A DNA stretch of 39,727 nt from positions 1 through 39,727 of the forward strand of contig JAISYM010000031.1 of assembly GCA_031269875.1 (NCBI GenBank), read 5' to 3'. This DNA comes from Synergistaceae bacterium (GTDB lineage: Bacteria; Synergistota; Synergistia; Synergistales; Synergistaceae). This document shows positions 15,580 through 24,975 of the stretch, one piece after another. The notes under the pieces were generated by a model. That model was not told the origin of the DNA, searched no databases, and saw only the letters and a program-made list of their open reading frames with translations. Position 1 is the first letter of the stretch, and each line of letters starts with the position of its first letter. The position numbers were made by a program, and so were the translations under genes.

Positions 15580-16997
15580 CAAGCGAGGAGTTCCGGGTAA
15601 TTTTCTCTGTAATCGTCGAACTCCTCGGCGAGCAGCCCTAGTTTTTTCCTCCCGCTGTCAACCTGCAGCCTGACCTGACGCGGCGAAGCGCCTCCGAAAG
15701 TGTCGCGCCTCCTTGCCGAAATCTCCGGCGAGAGGAGCCGCGGCAGGTCATCGCCGGCCTCCGGGGCGCGCTTTCGCCATTCCTCAGCGGAGAGGGATGT
15801 GAGCGCGCGCCCGTTCTCCAGGCACCAGCGAACGGCGCCGCCGACTATCTCGTGTGACTTCCTGAATGGAACGCCGCGTTCGACCAGGTGTTCGGCCACG
15901 TCCGTGGCAAAGATAAAACCGTCCTCAAAGCCGCGCCGGGAGGCGTCGGCGTCGACAGCGACCTCGGATAAAAGCGGCGGCATTACCTCGAGCATCCCCT
16001 TTACGGCGTCGCACGACCTCCAGAGCGAACGCTTGTCCTCCTGAAAGTCCCTGTTAAACGTGAGCGGGGTTCCCTTCATCAGCACGAGCGCGTCCATGAG
16101 CCCGCCGATCAGCTGCCCTGATTTTCCGCGCAGGAGTTCCAAGACGTCCGGGTTTTTTTTCTGGGGCATCATGCTGGAACCGGTGCAGAAAGAATCGGGC
16201 AGTTTGACCCAACCGAACTCTGACGTAAAATATATTATGAGATCCTCCGATATGCGGCTCACATGTACCCCGAAGAGCGCCGCGAAGTAGTGAAAGCCAA
16301 TGATGTGATCGCGGGACGCGACGGCATCCATGCTGTTCTCGCAAATTTTGGAGAAACCCAGGTCGCGCGCGGTAAAGCCGCGGTCGAGCGGCAGTGTCGA
16401 ACCGGCAAGGGCACCGCAGCCTAGCGGACATTCGTCAGTACCCTCGTAGGCCATGAGCAGCCTGCGCGCGTCGCGAAGAAATGCCTGAAAGTGCGCCATC
16501 CAAAAATGTCCCATCGATATCGGCTGCGCCTGTTGCATGTGCGTATAGCCAGGTACTATTGTATCCGCGTGCTCCAGCGCCTTTTCGAGAAGCGTTTCCA
16601 AAAGCGCCTTCATCATATCCCAAATTGCCAGTATCTCCCGGCGCATAGCAAGTCTGACTGTCGTACCGGACTGATCGTTCCGGCTTCGCCCGGTGTGAAG
16701 TTTCGCCCCGGTATCGCCGGCACGCTCCGTAAGGAGCGATTCGACGTTCATGTGGACATCTTCCAGCCCAATTTCAGGCTTGAATTCACCGTTCGCGGCC
16801 TCAGCCGCGATCCGGGCGAGCGCGTCTTCAATCACCGACGCCTCGTCCCGAGTGAGGAGACCGACAGCCGCCAGCATCCGCACATGCGCCGCGCTCCCCC
16901 TTATATCCTCCTGCACCGTACGCCAATCGAGGTCAAGGGACTGAGTAAAGCGCCCCACTGCCTCATTCATATCCTGTTTGAATCTGCCCTTCCACAT
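15579..16997 (-). CDS. argH: argininosuccinate lyase
   Basis: A 472-residue cytosolic enzyme of the fumarase/aspartase superfamily. It splits argininosuccinate into arginine and fumarate, the last step of arginine synthesis. The N-terminus MWKGRFKQDMNEAVGRFTQS, the block TGRSRNDQ, the catalytic His region GYTHMQQAQPISMGH, and the family signature GSSMMPQKKNPD with its catalytic Ser are all present and intact. The length is usual. It is a single gene with convergent and divergent neighbours; no other arg genes are in the window. The ribosome site is weak (CAGG or GGCAGG upstream of ATG). Confidence 0.95.
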   Translation of the reverse strand: MWKGRFKQDMNEAVGRFTQSLDLDWRTVQEDIRGSAAHVRMLAAVGLLTRDEASVIEDALARIAAEAANGEFKPEIGLEDVHMNVESLLTERAGDTGAKLHTGRSRNDQSGTTVRLAMRREILAIWDMMKALLETLLEKALEHADTIVPGYTHMQQAQPISMGHFWMAHFQAFLRDARRLLMAYEGTDECPLGCGALAGSTLPLDRGFTARDLGFSKICENSMDAVASRDHIIGFHYFAALFGVHVSRISEDLIIYFTSEFGWVKLPDSFCTGSSMMPQKKNPDVLELLRGKSGQLIGGLMDALVLMKGTPLTFNRDFQEDKRSLWRSCDAVKGMLEVMPPLLSEVAVDADASRRGFEDGFIFATDVAEHLVERGVPFRKSHEIVGGAVRWCLENGRALTSLSAEEWRKRAPEAGDDLPRLLSPEISARRRDTFGGASPRQVRLQVDSGRKKLGLLAEEFDDYRENYPELLA

Positions 16998-17440
16998 CGC
17001 CTGCGAACCTGCCTTTATGAATATTTTTTCGAATCAAGACAATACCAATTCACGATCAACAGGCTGTTTTGATGTAGCTTAAGGGTTGCCAGACCGGTTT
17101 TAACGCTCCACCCCTCAGACCTTTGATTTCAAATTGATATAAAAATCTCAAGAAGTATATATCCTAATCTCTAAATGGAAAACATCAATCAGGCGCGATT
17201 CTAAAATAAGCAATTATTACCAATCTATCGCATAAAATTATAACCTATAAGTTACCATCGGTAATTTCACCTATTCTGAACTTGAAACAATAATTAATTT
17301 TAACTATTTTACAATATGTAATTTGGTCGTTATTTCTTCATTATAATTACATTAGTATGAGGGCAATAAACGGGAGAAACCGGGAATGTTCCAACAGAGC
17401 TGACGACACGGGCCATAAACGGTGACGCGGGTTACGCACG
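16998..17440. other. AT-rich spacer between divergent argH and the kinase-like gene
   Basis: About 440 bp with no gene. It is markedly AT-rich and probably holds promoters for both directions. A TATAAT at 17342-17347 is a candidate -10 for the rightward gene, without a clear -35. A TTACC-ATC-GGTAA inverted repeat is at about 17252-17264. No tRNA, riboswitch or repeat element was recognised. Confidence 0.35.
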
Positions 17441-17457
17441 AAAAGGAGGCGAAAAAA

Positions 17458-19068
17458 ATGTCGGTCAGAATGAAAATGTTCCTCACGATGGCGGCCATTG
17501 TCCTTGTACTAACGACGGTCAGTATGGGTATTGATCTGCTCCACGCCGGTTTCTGTCTGTTTTCTGGGATAGGGAAAGGCGCGCAATCGGTCGCTCCGCT
17601 TTTACCTGACGGCTTCGCCGGCGTTTCTCGTTACTTGATAAATGGCGCGGCATTCATGCTTTTGGGCATTTTATTGTCAGTCATCGCTTCGGAAAAACTC
17701 GCGAAGTTATTGGGAAGGACGGAAGATCATCGTTTTCACGTCAGTGAGTTCAGCAGCGCGTCGGATGATAACGGCCAATTCATCGCGAATATGCGAAGCG
17801 ACATGCGCAAACCGCTGGACTCGGTCATCCGCATATCCGAGTATATTCTCGGAGAGGAAGACGTCCGCGGCGAGGTGCGGGACTGCATCGAAAAAATACA
17901 TAACGCGGGAATGACGCTCCTTGGCATAATCAACGACACCATGAACATCCCGGTAACAGAGTCGCCGAAATTAGACGTGTTACCAGTCGAATACGATGTC
18001 CCCAGTTTGATAAACGACATCGTCGCGTTAAACACGATCCGCGTCAGCGGAAAGCCCATTGATTTCAACCTCCACATCAGCGAGACGCTTCCCAGGAAGC
18101 TCTTCGGCGACGAATTGCGGATCGAGCTGATTTGCAATAATTTACTTGAAAACGCGTTTAAATACACCGAAAAAGGGAGCGTCGACCTGTTTTTCGAGTG
18201 CGAACGCGAGGAAAACGACGAATGGCTGACAATATGCGTGGCAGACACGGGTATCGGTATTCGTCCGGATAAAATCGATAAGATATTCTCTGGCTATGAG
18301 GGAATGAGTTATGCCGGTAACAGCGGCAAAATAGACGGCACGAGGCTCTCTGTCACGAAAACGATAGTGGAGATGATGGACGGCGCGATCACGGCAAACA
18401 GCGAATACGGGAAAGGCAGCGTTTTCACGGCTCGGATCAGGCAGGGCTTCGTCACTGACGCGCAGATAGGGTGCGCTGTCGCGGAAAGTTTGAGGCGATT
18501 CCGCTATCACGGAAAAAGCGCGTCCGGCGGCAAAAAACCTGCGCGCTTGCAACTGCCTAACGTAAGAGTCCTTGTAGTCGACGACGTACAGGCCAACCTG
18601 GACATCGCAAAAGAGCTTTTGAGCGCCTACGGTATGCGCGTGGACTGTGTGAGCAGCGGCAAAGAGGCGATCGACAGCGTTTATAAAGAACGCGTAATCT
18701 ATGACGCGATATTTATGGATCACATGATGCGCGAGATGAACGGAATCGAAGCGGCGCGCGTCATCCACGAGGATGTTGGCACGGAATACGCCAGGAATGT
18801 TCCTATTATCGCCCTCACCGCAAACACGATAACAGAAAACGAAAAGCTGTTCCTTGCGAAAGACTTTCGGGCGTTTCTCTCCAAACCACTCGATATAATT
18901 CAGCTCGACCGGGTAGTTACGGAGCTGTTAGCGGACAATGCCGAAAAAGAATATAAAAAAAAAGGTGCCCGAGATCATGGTCTTGGAAACTCGGAAGCGG
19001 AAACATTTAGCCTGATAAGATCCCTGGCAAACAGGATACCGGCCCCCTCAACCCCACAGAACGCCTGA
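17458..19068 (+). CDS. histidine-kinase-like membrane protein lacking the phosphoacceptor His, with receiver
   Basis: A 536-residue protein. Two transmembrane helices (about 8-32 and 55-77) are followed by a HisKA-like region, an ATPase-like domain and a receiver. The H-box reads FIANMRSDMRKPLDSVI, so Ser114 (17797-17799) stands where the phosphorylated His belongs (NMSHEMRTP). The ATPase domain keeps the N-box (NNLLENAFKYT) and DTGIGI but has a degraded G2 box (GTRLSV for GTGLGL). The receiver looks complete: VVDD, phospho-acceptor Asp421 in FMDHM, LTAN and SKPLD. It probably cannot autophosphorylate and may serve as a phosphate acceptor or scaffold for the hybrid kinase two genes downstream. 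AAAAGGAGGCG before the ATG at 17458 decides the start. Confidence 0.8.
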   Translation: MSVRMKMFLTMAAIVLVLTTVSMGIDLLHAGFCLFSGIGKGAQSVAPLLPDGFAGVSRYLINGAAFMLLGILLSVIASEKLAKLLGRTEDHRFHVSEFSSASDDNGQFIANMRSDMRKPLDSVIRISEYILGEEDVRGEVRDCIEKIHNAGMTLLGIINDTMNIPVTESPKLDVLPVEYDVPSLINDIVALNTIRVSGKPIDFNLHISETLPRKLFGDELRIELICNNLLENAFKYTEKGSVDLFFECEREENDEWLTICVADTGIGIRPDKIDKIFSGYEGMSYAGNSGKIDGTRLSVTKTIVEMMDGAITANSEYGKGSVFTARIRQGFVTDAQIGCAVAESLRRFRYHGKSASGGKKPARLQLPNVRVLVVDDVQANLDIAKELLSAYGMRVDCVSSGKEAIDSVYKERVIYDAIFMDHMMREMNGIEAARVIHEDVGTEYARNVPIIALTANTITENEKLFLAKDFRAFLSKPLDIIQLDRVVTELLADNAEKEYKKKGARDHGLGNSEAETFSLIRSLANRIPAPSTPQNA

Positions 19069-19134
19069 ACGCCGCGTTCTTGAAAACCCCGCGCCCGCGG
19101 AGATTGCGCGGCACATCTCCGTTATCACATACAA

Positions 19135-19160
19135 GGCCCTCAGGTCTTATCCTGGGGGCC
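19135..19160. terminator. GC-rich hairpin after the kinase-like gene
   Basis: GGCCCTCAGG (19135-19144) and CCTGGGGGCC (19151-19160) pair with one G-T wobble around a 6-nt loop. There is no T-run after it, so termination or mRNA protection are both possible. It separates the kinase-like gene from the promoter of the FIST gene. Confidence 0.4.
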
Positions 19161-19266
19161 GTCCCCTAATCGCGAAAAAACCTTGGGGCCTGTTCCGTGT
19201 TTTAGCATCGCTTTTAATCCATACTGACACTTTCAAACACGAAAGAGATGCGCTCAGATTGAAAAC

Positions 19267-19295
19267 TTGCCTTATATTTCTATTTAGGTTAAAAT
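19267..19295 (+). promoter_or_regulatory. sigma70-type promoter for the FIST-kinase operon
   Basis: TTGCCT (19267-19272), a 17-bp spacer and TAAAAT (19290-19295) make a good housekeeping-type promoter 58 bp before the FIST start codon. It suggests that the FIST gene, hybrid kinase and trmB can be transcribed separately from the gene before them. Confidence 0.55.
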
Positions 19296-19352
19296 GTTCC
19301 GAAAGGAATATGTTAATTACGGCAAACGTCCAGGGGGGCCGGAGCACGAAAG

Positions 19353-20513
19353 ATGATCAGGATGATAGGTGCGAGTACGGCTGAGATAGATGATCCGCGT
19401 GCGGCGTTATCCGATATACTTGGACAGTTGAACTTGGATGACGCGTTGCTTTGCAACTCTGTCGGGATCGTCTCCTGCCACTCCGATTTTCTCGAGACGG
19501 GGGTATTGGAGGAACTCTGCGGTAATCTGCCGTTTGATGTAGTAGGCACGACGACGCTGGGCAGTTCGTCTCATGGCAAATGCGGAGTCGAACTGTTGAG
19601 CTTATCGATCATTACGGCGGACGACGTTTCCTTTTCGACCGCTTACTCCGAACCCATCACGGAAGATTTCATGCGCGAGCCGGTGGAGGAAGCCTATGAA
19701 CGCGCTCTCGCCGGGCTGCGCGACGAACCTCGCTTCGCGCTCGTCTTCTCGCCTTGCTTGAAAACAGTCTCCGGAGAGTCCATCATGGATGTGCTTGACG
19801 AGCGGTCCGGCGGTCTGCCGCTTTTCGGCGCCGTCGCGTGCGATCATACGCTCTGTTACGACGAAATAAAGACATTTGCCGGCGGTGAATCGAGGTCCGA
19901 CTCACTTGGGCTGGTGCTGATCGGCGGTAATATAAAACCCAGATTTTTCTACTCTTCGGTCTCCGAAAGCAGAACAAGAAAGCAAAACGCGATAATAACC
20001 GAGTCTCACGGGCGTATCTTGAGACGGGTGAACAACATCCCCTTGATGAAGTACCTCACCGCGCAGGGACTCACGTCCGGCTGCGTGATCAGGGCATTCG
20101 GATCCATCCCGTTCCTGGTCGATTTCAACGACGGGACAAAACCGGCGGCGCGGGCCATATCCGGCATAACGGAGGAGGGTTACGCGGCGTGCGATGGACT
20201 GATGCCGGTGGGCGCAGTGCTCACTATCGGTTCCATAGACGGCGGCGATATCCTAAAAACGGCGGAGAGCACTGTCAGGGAGGCCGCTCTCGGGGACAGC
20301 ATAAACGGGATGCTAGTGTTCTCATGCTTTGTGCGGTGCCTTATGCTCGGCCCTAACCCGAGCGCGGAAATGAGGAGCGCGTTGGGCGTTATCGGAGACA
20401 AGGCGCCCTGCCATATTTCATACGCGGGGGGAGAGATATGCCCCGCCTGCGGCAGTGACGGACGCACTTTCAACAGATTTCACAACTTCTCCTGCACAGT
20501 CTGTGTATTTTAG
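19353..20513 (+). CDS. FIST-domain sensory protein
   Basis: A 386-residue soluble protein with FIST_N and FIST_C regions, a sensory module thought to bind small ligands such as amino acids. Typical pieces are the N-terminal FDVVGTTTLGSSSHG block, the central GGLPLFGAVACDH block, and the C-terminal GMLVFSCFVRCLMLGP and SYAGGEICPACG block. The end is Cys-rich (CPACGSDG...CTVCVF). The start has a G-rich ribosome site (AGGGGGGCCGGAG). It lies between a kinase-like gene and a hybrid kinase, and is 32 bp from the latter. It most likely supplies the signal input to that kinase. Confidence 0.8.
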   Translation: MIRMIGASTAEIDDPRAALSDILGQLNLDDALLCNSVGIVSCHSDFLETGVLEELCGNLPFDVVGTTTLGSSSHGKCGVELLSLSIITADDVSFSTAYSEPITEDFMREPVEEAYERALAGLRDEPRFALVFSPCLKTVSGESIMDVLDERSGGLPLFGAVACDHTLCYDEIKTFAGGESRSDSLGLVLIGGNIKPRFFYSSVSESRTRKQNAIITESHGRILRRVNNIPLMKYLTAQGLTSGCVIRAFGSIPFLVDFNDGTKPAARAISGITEEGYAACDGLMPVGAVLTIGSIDGGDILKTAESTVREAALGDSINGMLVFSCFVRCLMLGPNPSAEMRSALGVIGDKAPCHISYAGGEICPACGSDGRTFNRFHNFSCTVCVF

Positions 20514-20545
20514 ACCGCGGTTGTTTCCCAGGGATATCGAGCCGG

Positions 20546-22750
20546 ATGCAAACAACAGATAAAAACGCTGCTCACGAAACTGGCCTTACGGCCGGTGAAG
20601 AGGGGAAGAACCCGATCGAAAAGCTCCAGGAGACGCTAAACTCGCTTCTCAAGGAAAACGAAATGCTCACGAGGCAGGTAAAGCGTCTGAAGGGAACCAT
20701 CGAGAGGGGCAACACGACTGCTTCCCTTGCCGCCAACCTTGTCGAACTGCGCTCCGCGGAACAGCAGAGACAGGAAAAATTCATGGGACTGCTGCTCGAT
20801 AACAGCCCCGATATGATAATTCTCCTCGACCAGGACGGGCGTTTCGCTTATTGCACGGACTCCTTCCTGAAAAAAGCCCACATAGATAAATTCAGCCTGA
20901 TCAACGGCCACTTTTACAAAGAGGTATTCGACCACTTTTCCGAACCCGGCTGGTCGGATCGGATATCCTCGATGTTTCAGGAATCGCTGGACGCAAAGAT
21001 TTCAATAGAGCTGAACGAGAGCGCTGATATCGGACGCGACGGCAACGCTCTCAACTACTCGATACACTTTACGCCGATGGTCGACGAAAATGGCAACGTC
21101 GAAGGTTCCGTGATATTCTTCCACAACATAACGGAAGTTCTGCGCGCCAAAGAGGAGGCTGAACGGGCGTCGAGCGCCAAATCCGACTTCCTCGCCAATA
21201 TGTCGCACGAGATGAGGACGCCCATGAACGCGATAATAGGCATGACTAATATCGGCCTGAGTTCATCCAAGAGCGAGAAGAAGGACTACTGCCTCAAAAA
21301 GATCGACGACGCGTCGAACCATCTGCTCGGGGTAATAAACGACATTCTCGATATGTCAAAGATAGAGGCGAGTAAATTCGAGCTGTCGTTTGCGGAGTTC
21401 AACTTCGAAAAGATGCTTATGAAAGTGACCGGAATCATAAACTTCCGGGTGGAGGAAAAGAACCAGAACTTCAACGTCCGCGTCGACAGCGATATACCGG
21501 AAACTTTAGTGTGTGACGAACAGAGGCTGAACCAGGTTCTGACAAATCTTCTCTCGAATGCCGTCAAGTTCACCCCGGAGGGTGGTTCTATCTCACTGGC
21601 GGCGCGTAAGGAGTACGAATACGACGGTATATGCACAATCCGTATTGATGTTACGGACACAGGCATAGGCATCACCAAGGAACAGCAAAAGCGCCTCTTT
21701 AACTCATTCGAACAGGCGGACGGCGGAATATCCAGAAAATTCGGAGGCACTGGCTTGGGGCTTGCCATATCGAAGCGCATTGTCGAACTGATGTCCGGGG
21801 ATATCTGGATAGACTCTGAACTGGGCAAGGGATCGACCTTCTCGTTCACGATCAAGGCGCTCAGAGGCGAACCGGCGGAGGGCGGAAGCCTTCTCAATCC
21901 AGGCGTAAACTGGCACAATCTGCGGCTGCTTTTGGTGGACGACTCCCATGACGTAAGGGAGTACTTCCAGGAGATCGCGAGCAGGCTTAAGCTCTCCTGC
22001 GACGTAGCGGCGGACGGTGACGAAGCCTGCCGGAAAATAGAGCGGGACGGCCCGTACGACGTCTATTTCATAGACTGGAAAATGCCCGGGATGAACGGGA
22101 TTGAACTCGCTAAACGCATTCAAAATCATCAGATGGGCAAGTCGGTGGTGGTAATTATATCGGCCGCCGAGTGGAACTCCATAGAGAGCGAGGCTAAAGC
22201 GGCCGGGGTCAACAGGTTCATGCAGAAACCGCTCTTCACGCTTGGCGTAGCCGACTGCATTAACAGATGCCTGGGGTCTGACGGCCAGGAAGATGACGAG
22301 AACGGGCTTTCCGAAGACATTGATTGTTTCGTCGGGCATAGAATCATGCTCGCCGAGGATATAGAGATCAACCGCGAGATAGTGCAGGAGCTGCTCAAGC
22401 CCACCGGGATCGAGATGGACTGCGCGGAATCCGGGCTCGAAGCCATCGAGCTTTTTAAAAAAAATCCGGGGATTTACGATATCATCTTCATGGATATCCA
22501 CATGCCGGTTATGGGGGGCTACGAGGCTACGCGGCTGATCAGGGAGATGGACGACCCTCAAGCCAAAAATGTTCCGATAATAGCGATGACGGCAAACGTC
22601 TTCCGCGAGGACGTAGAAAAGTGTCTGGCCGCCGGAATGAACGACCACCTCGGAAAACCGCTGAACATGCATGACGTAATGGGAAAACTCAGAAAATATA
22701 TTAAAACATTTAAGGGGAACGACATGAGAGATGCACTGGAACTTCACTGA
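20546..22750 (+). CDS. hybrid histidine kinase with PAS and two receiver domains
   Basis: A 734-residue cytosolic sensor kinase with no transmembrane segment. Residues about 20-70 form a coiled coil (KLQETLNSLLKENEMLTRQVK), about 75-190 a PAS-like domain (LLDNSPDMIILLDQDGRFAY). Then come HisKA with His221 in NMSHEMRTPMNAII, a complete HATPase (NLLSNAVKFTPEG, DTGIGI, GTGLGLAIS), receiver 1 with Asp510 (FIDWKMPGMNG) and receiver 2 with Asp650 (FMDIHMPVMGG). No Hpt or output domain is fused, so phosphate must leave to another protein. The preceding FIST gene is the likely sensor, and the His-lacking homologue upstream may interact. It overlaps trmB by 20 bp. Confidence 0.92.
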   Translation: MQTTDKNAAHETGLTAGEEGKNPIEKLQETLNSLLKENEMLTRQVKRLKGTIERGNTTASLAANLVELRSAEQQRQEKFMGLLLDNSPDMIILLDQDGRFAYCTDSFLKKAHIDKFSLINGHFYKEVFDHFSEPGWSDRISSMFQESLDAKISIELNESADIGRDGNALNYSIHFTPMVDENGNVEGSVIFFHNITEVLRAKEEAERASSAKSDFLANMSHEMRTPMNAIIGMTNIGLSSSKSEKKDYCLKKIDDASNHLLGVINDILDMSKIEASKFELSFAEFNFEKMLMKVTGIINFRVEEKNQNFNVRVDSDIPETLVCDEQRLNQVLTNLLSNAVKFTPEGGSISLAARKEYEYDGICTIRIDVTDTGIGITKEQQKRLFNSFEQADGGISRKFGGTGLGLAISKRIVELMSGDIWIDSELGKGSTFSFTIKALRGEPAEGGSLLNPGVNWHNLRLLLVDDSHDVREYFQEIASRLKLSCDVAADGDEACRKIERDGPYDVYFIDWKMPGMNGIELAKRIQNHQMGKSVVVIISAAEWNSIESEAKAAGVNRFMQKPLFTLGVADCINRCLGSDGQEDDENGLSEDIDCFVGHRIMLAEDIEINREIVQELLKPTGIEMDCAESGLEAIELFKKNPGIYDIIFMDIHMPVMGGYEATRLIREMDDPQAKNVPIIAMTANVFREDVEKCLAAGMNDHLGKPLNMHDVMGKLRKYIKTFKGNDMRDALELH

Positions 22751-23669
22751 TATCTTAACGCCTCCGGAGAAGCCTTATGGCCCCTCCGACGGGCCTATCA
22801 TCGCCGAAATCGGCTTTGGAAACGGAGAATACCTGGAACACCTGGCAAAAACGAGACCGGACTGCACGATAATCGGCATTGAAATCTCTCAGTGGTGCGT
22901 AACGAAGGCGGCGCGCAGGGCCCTATCCGCCGGATCGGGCAACATTCGTCTCATTCTGGGAGACGCGAGAAACTTCTTTCGATACGCCTTCGAGCCAAAC
23001 TCTGTAAGCGAGGTATATATGAACTTCCCTTGCCCCTGGCCTAAGAGGAGGCACGCGGAGCGCAGGGTGGCGAGCCCGCGTTTCGCCGCGCTTATCGGCG
23101 GGCGTCTTGCGTTAGGCGGCACCTTTACCTTGGCGACCGATGTGGAGTGGTACGCGGAACAGACCCGGGAGGCTTTCTTGTCAAACGGCTCTTTCAGCGC
23201 CGACCCCGTCGAGCGCAACCCCGCGCGGGATTATGTTACAAAGTACGAGCGCAAATGGCGCGAGATGGGACGGGAGACGTTTGTGACAAAAGCTATAAAG
23301 ACAGCGGAGATTCCTGGCGAAGAAACCGGCAGAGAGGGCGACGGGACGCCGGAAACGGCGGCCGACCAGGTTAATCCAAATATCGACGGCCTTGACCTCA
23401 GACGCGAACTGTCGCGGATCACGGGCACGATCATACGCAAAGACGAGTACGTCGTGATTTTCAAGGAGATATTTACGTCAGGAAGCGACGCGGCGCTCAT
23501 ATCTGTGATATCGGCCGACGAAGGTTTTGAACAGCACTATTACATCAAGGTGGTCCACTCCGGCTCGCAGTGGATCGGAAAACTGGATTCCATCGGCTGC
23601 CCGTACAGGACTCCAGGCGTTCGGGCAAGCCTGAGATATCTGTCGAAGGCGGCGGGAATCAAGTTTTAA
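22731..23669 (+). CDS. trmB: tRNA (guanine-N7)-methyltransferase, TrmB-like, with C-terminal extension
   Basis: A 312-residue SAM-dependent enzyme of the TrmB family, which makes m7G46 in the tRNA variable loop. The SAM fold shows IAEIGFGNGEYLEHLA and IGIEIS. The family signature reads YMNFPCPWPKRRHAERR and LATDVEWYAEQ follows. Most TrmB proteins have Asp where Cys stands here (FPDPWPK), a position regarded as catalytic. After the normal domain there are about 100 extra residues (from about 205), containing a variable linker and a second small module (DEYVVIFKEIF...). The start ATG overlaps the hybrid kinase gene by 20 bp, so expression is coupled. The stop lies 24 bp from the convergent MFS gene. 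Confidence 0.85.
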   Translation: MHWNFTDILTPPEKPYGPSDGPIIAEIGFGNGEYLEHLAKTRPDCTIIGIEISQWCVTKAARRALSAGSGNIRLILGDARNFFRYAFEPNSVSEVYMNFPCPWPKRRHAERRVASPRFAALIGGRLALGGTFTLATDVEWYAEQTREAFLSNGSFSADPVERNPARDYVTKYERKWREMGRETFVTKAIKTAEIPGEETGREGDGTPETAADQVNPNIDGLDLRRELSRITGTIIRKDEYVVIFKEIFTSGSDAALISVISADEGFEQHYYIKVVHSGSQWIGKLDSIGCPYRTPGVRASLRYLSKAAGIKF

Positions 23670-23693
23670 AAAAACCAGCTTATACAAGAGGTT

Positions 23694-24920
23694 CTACTTG
23701 GCGCGGCGCAATCGCCTTCTGACATCTCCGAATGTCATTGCCGCGACAGCCAGCAGCGGCGACAGCGACACTACGCAAAGCGCCCCCTCGAGACCGATCT
23801 TGTCGCCGAGCATCCCTATTGGAGAGGCCACGACGTTTGCGATGCCCCACGAGAGGCCCATGACGAGCGAGCTTGCCGTGCTGCGTGATTCCGGAACATT
23901 CTCCTGGGCAATCGCGAGCGTCAAAGGGCTTGTCGCGGTGATGCACGCGCCGCCCAGGATAAACAGAACCACGGACAACGCGTCCTTCACGACAATCGCG
24001 GGAACCAGAAGCAGAGGGGAGAGCGTCAGCATTATAAAGATGACCTTCCTTTTCCCAAAGGCGTCAGCCATCCTGCCGCATATCAGACTGGAGACGACGC
24101 CCGACACGGTAAACGCGAAGAGCAGCGCGCCGCCAAACTCTATGCTCCCTCCGCGCCCCGTGACGAGGAGCGGTAAAAATACCCTTATGCCCTGAGAGGT
24201 AGAATCGCGAATCGTCGATATCACGATTACCGGCAGACAGATCATAAACACGCTCCAAAAACTCCTGGGCTCCCTTTGATTAGCGGCGTCCGGACCGCCG
24301 GACTTTTTCGTCACAAGCCTGCCCTCGTCGACAAACCTCTTTGGAAGGCCGCCTTTCACGGCGATGATTACGGCCGCTACCAGGAGGATTGCAAACGGCA
24401 TCGAGGACGGGCCAATCTTCCTCAGCAGGAATACCCCGTAAAGGGGGCTCAGCGCGGCCCCCAAATTTCCCGCGGCCGAGAATACGGCGAGGTAGGCCCC
24501 AAGATTTCCGCTGCCTCCCGCTATACCGGTCAGCCCGTGCGCCTGTGGGTGAAAGCTGGCCGTTCCGAATCCGATCATGGAGACGATCAAGAGCGCGGCG
24601 CCGTATGACGGGGCGACGGGCAGAAGGTACGCGCCGCCGGCCGTCAGAAGCGGAGCCCATAAGGCCAGCGCCGGCCGGTCAAGTTTATCCGCGAGCCTGC
24701 CGGCAAACGGCTGCACTACGATGTTCAGCACACCGAATAGCGTGCTCAGGAAACCGGCCTCGCCCAGCGAAAGGGATAGGCGTCTTGTTATCTCCGGTAA
24801 AAATGTGGGAAGCATCGTGGGATGGAGGTCGTTTATGAAGTGCAGCGCGCTGACTGAGATCAGCGTCCGCGCGTCGAGCTTGCGCTTAATATTTTCAGTT
24901 AAAACCGGCCTATCGGACAA
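23694..24920 (-). CDS. MFS exporter, fosmidomycin-resistance (Fsr) type
   Basis: A 408-residue transporter with about 12 hydrophobic segments in the inner membrane. The N-terminus HFINDLHPTMLPTFLPEITR and GLSxxxAGxLSTLFG-like region resemble Fsr-type major facilitator exporters, as does GRLADKLDRP between helices 2 and 3 and the matching GRMADAFGKRK in the second half. A charged cytoplasmic loop (about 205-230) separates the halves. Substrate is not predictable; drug or sugar export are known for relatives. It starts at TTG with CAGGGGGAT 7 nt upstream. It is divergent from rsmD with only 55 bp between the starts. Confidence 0.82.
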   Translation of the reverse strand: MSDRPVLTENIKRKLDARTLISVSALHFINDLHPTMLPTFLPEITRRLSLSLGEAGFLSTLFGVLNIVVQPFAGRLADKLDRPALALWAPLLTAGGAYLLPVAPSYGAALLIVSMIGFGTASFHPQAHGLTGIAGGSGNLGAYLAVFSAAGNLGAALSPLYGVFLLRKIGPSSMPFAILLVAAVIIAVKGGLPKRFVDEGRLVTKKSGGPDAANQREPRSFWSVFMICLPVIVISTIRDSTSQGIRVFLPLLVTGRGGSIEFGGALLFAFTVSGVVSSLICGRMADAFGKRKVIFIMLTLSPLLLVPAIVVKDALSVVLFILGGACITATSPLTLAIAQENVPESRSTASSLVMGLSWGIANVVASPIGMLGDKIGLEGALCVVSLSPLLAVAAMTFGDVRRRLRRAK

Positions 24921-24939
24921 GAAATATCCCCCTGCGCAT

Positions 24940-24969
24940 TTACATTTTTTACATGCTTGCCTGTATAAT
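24940..24969 (+). promoter_or_regulatory. rsmD promoter adjoining the start codon
   Basis: TTACAT (24940-24945), an 18-bp spacer and TATAAT (24964-24969) form a promoter whose -10 ends 6 nt before the rsmD ATG at 24976. Transcription would begin at about the start codon. No ribosome site is present, so the mRNA is probably leaderless. Confidence 0.55.
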
Positions 24970-24975
24970 CATACC

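Noticed and set aside
24577-24975. N-terminal extension of the rsmD frame
   Set aside because: This part is antisense to the MFS gene, contains no RsmD similarity, and a promoter lies between it and the ATG at 24976.
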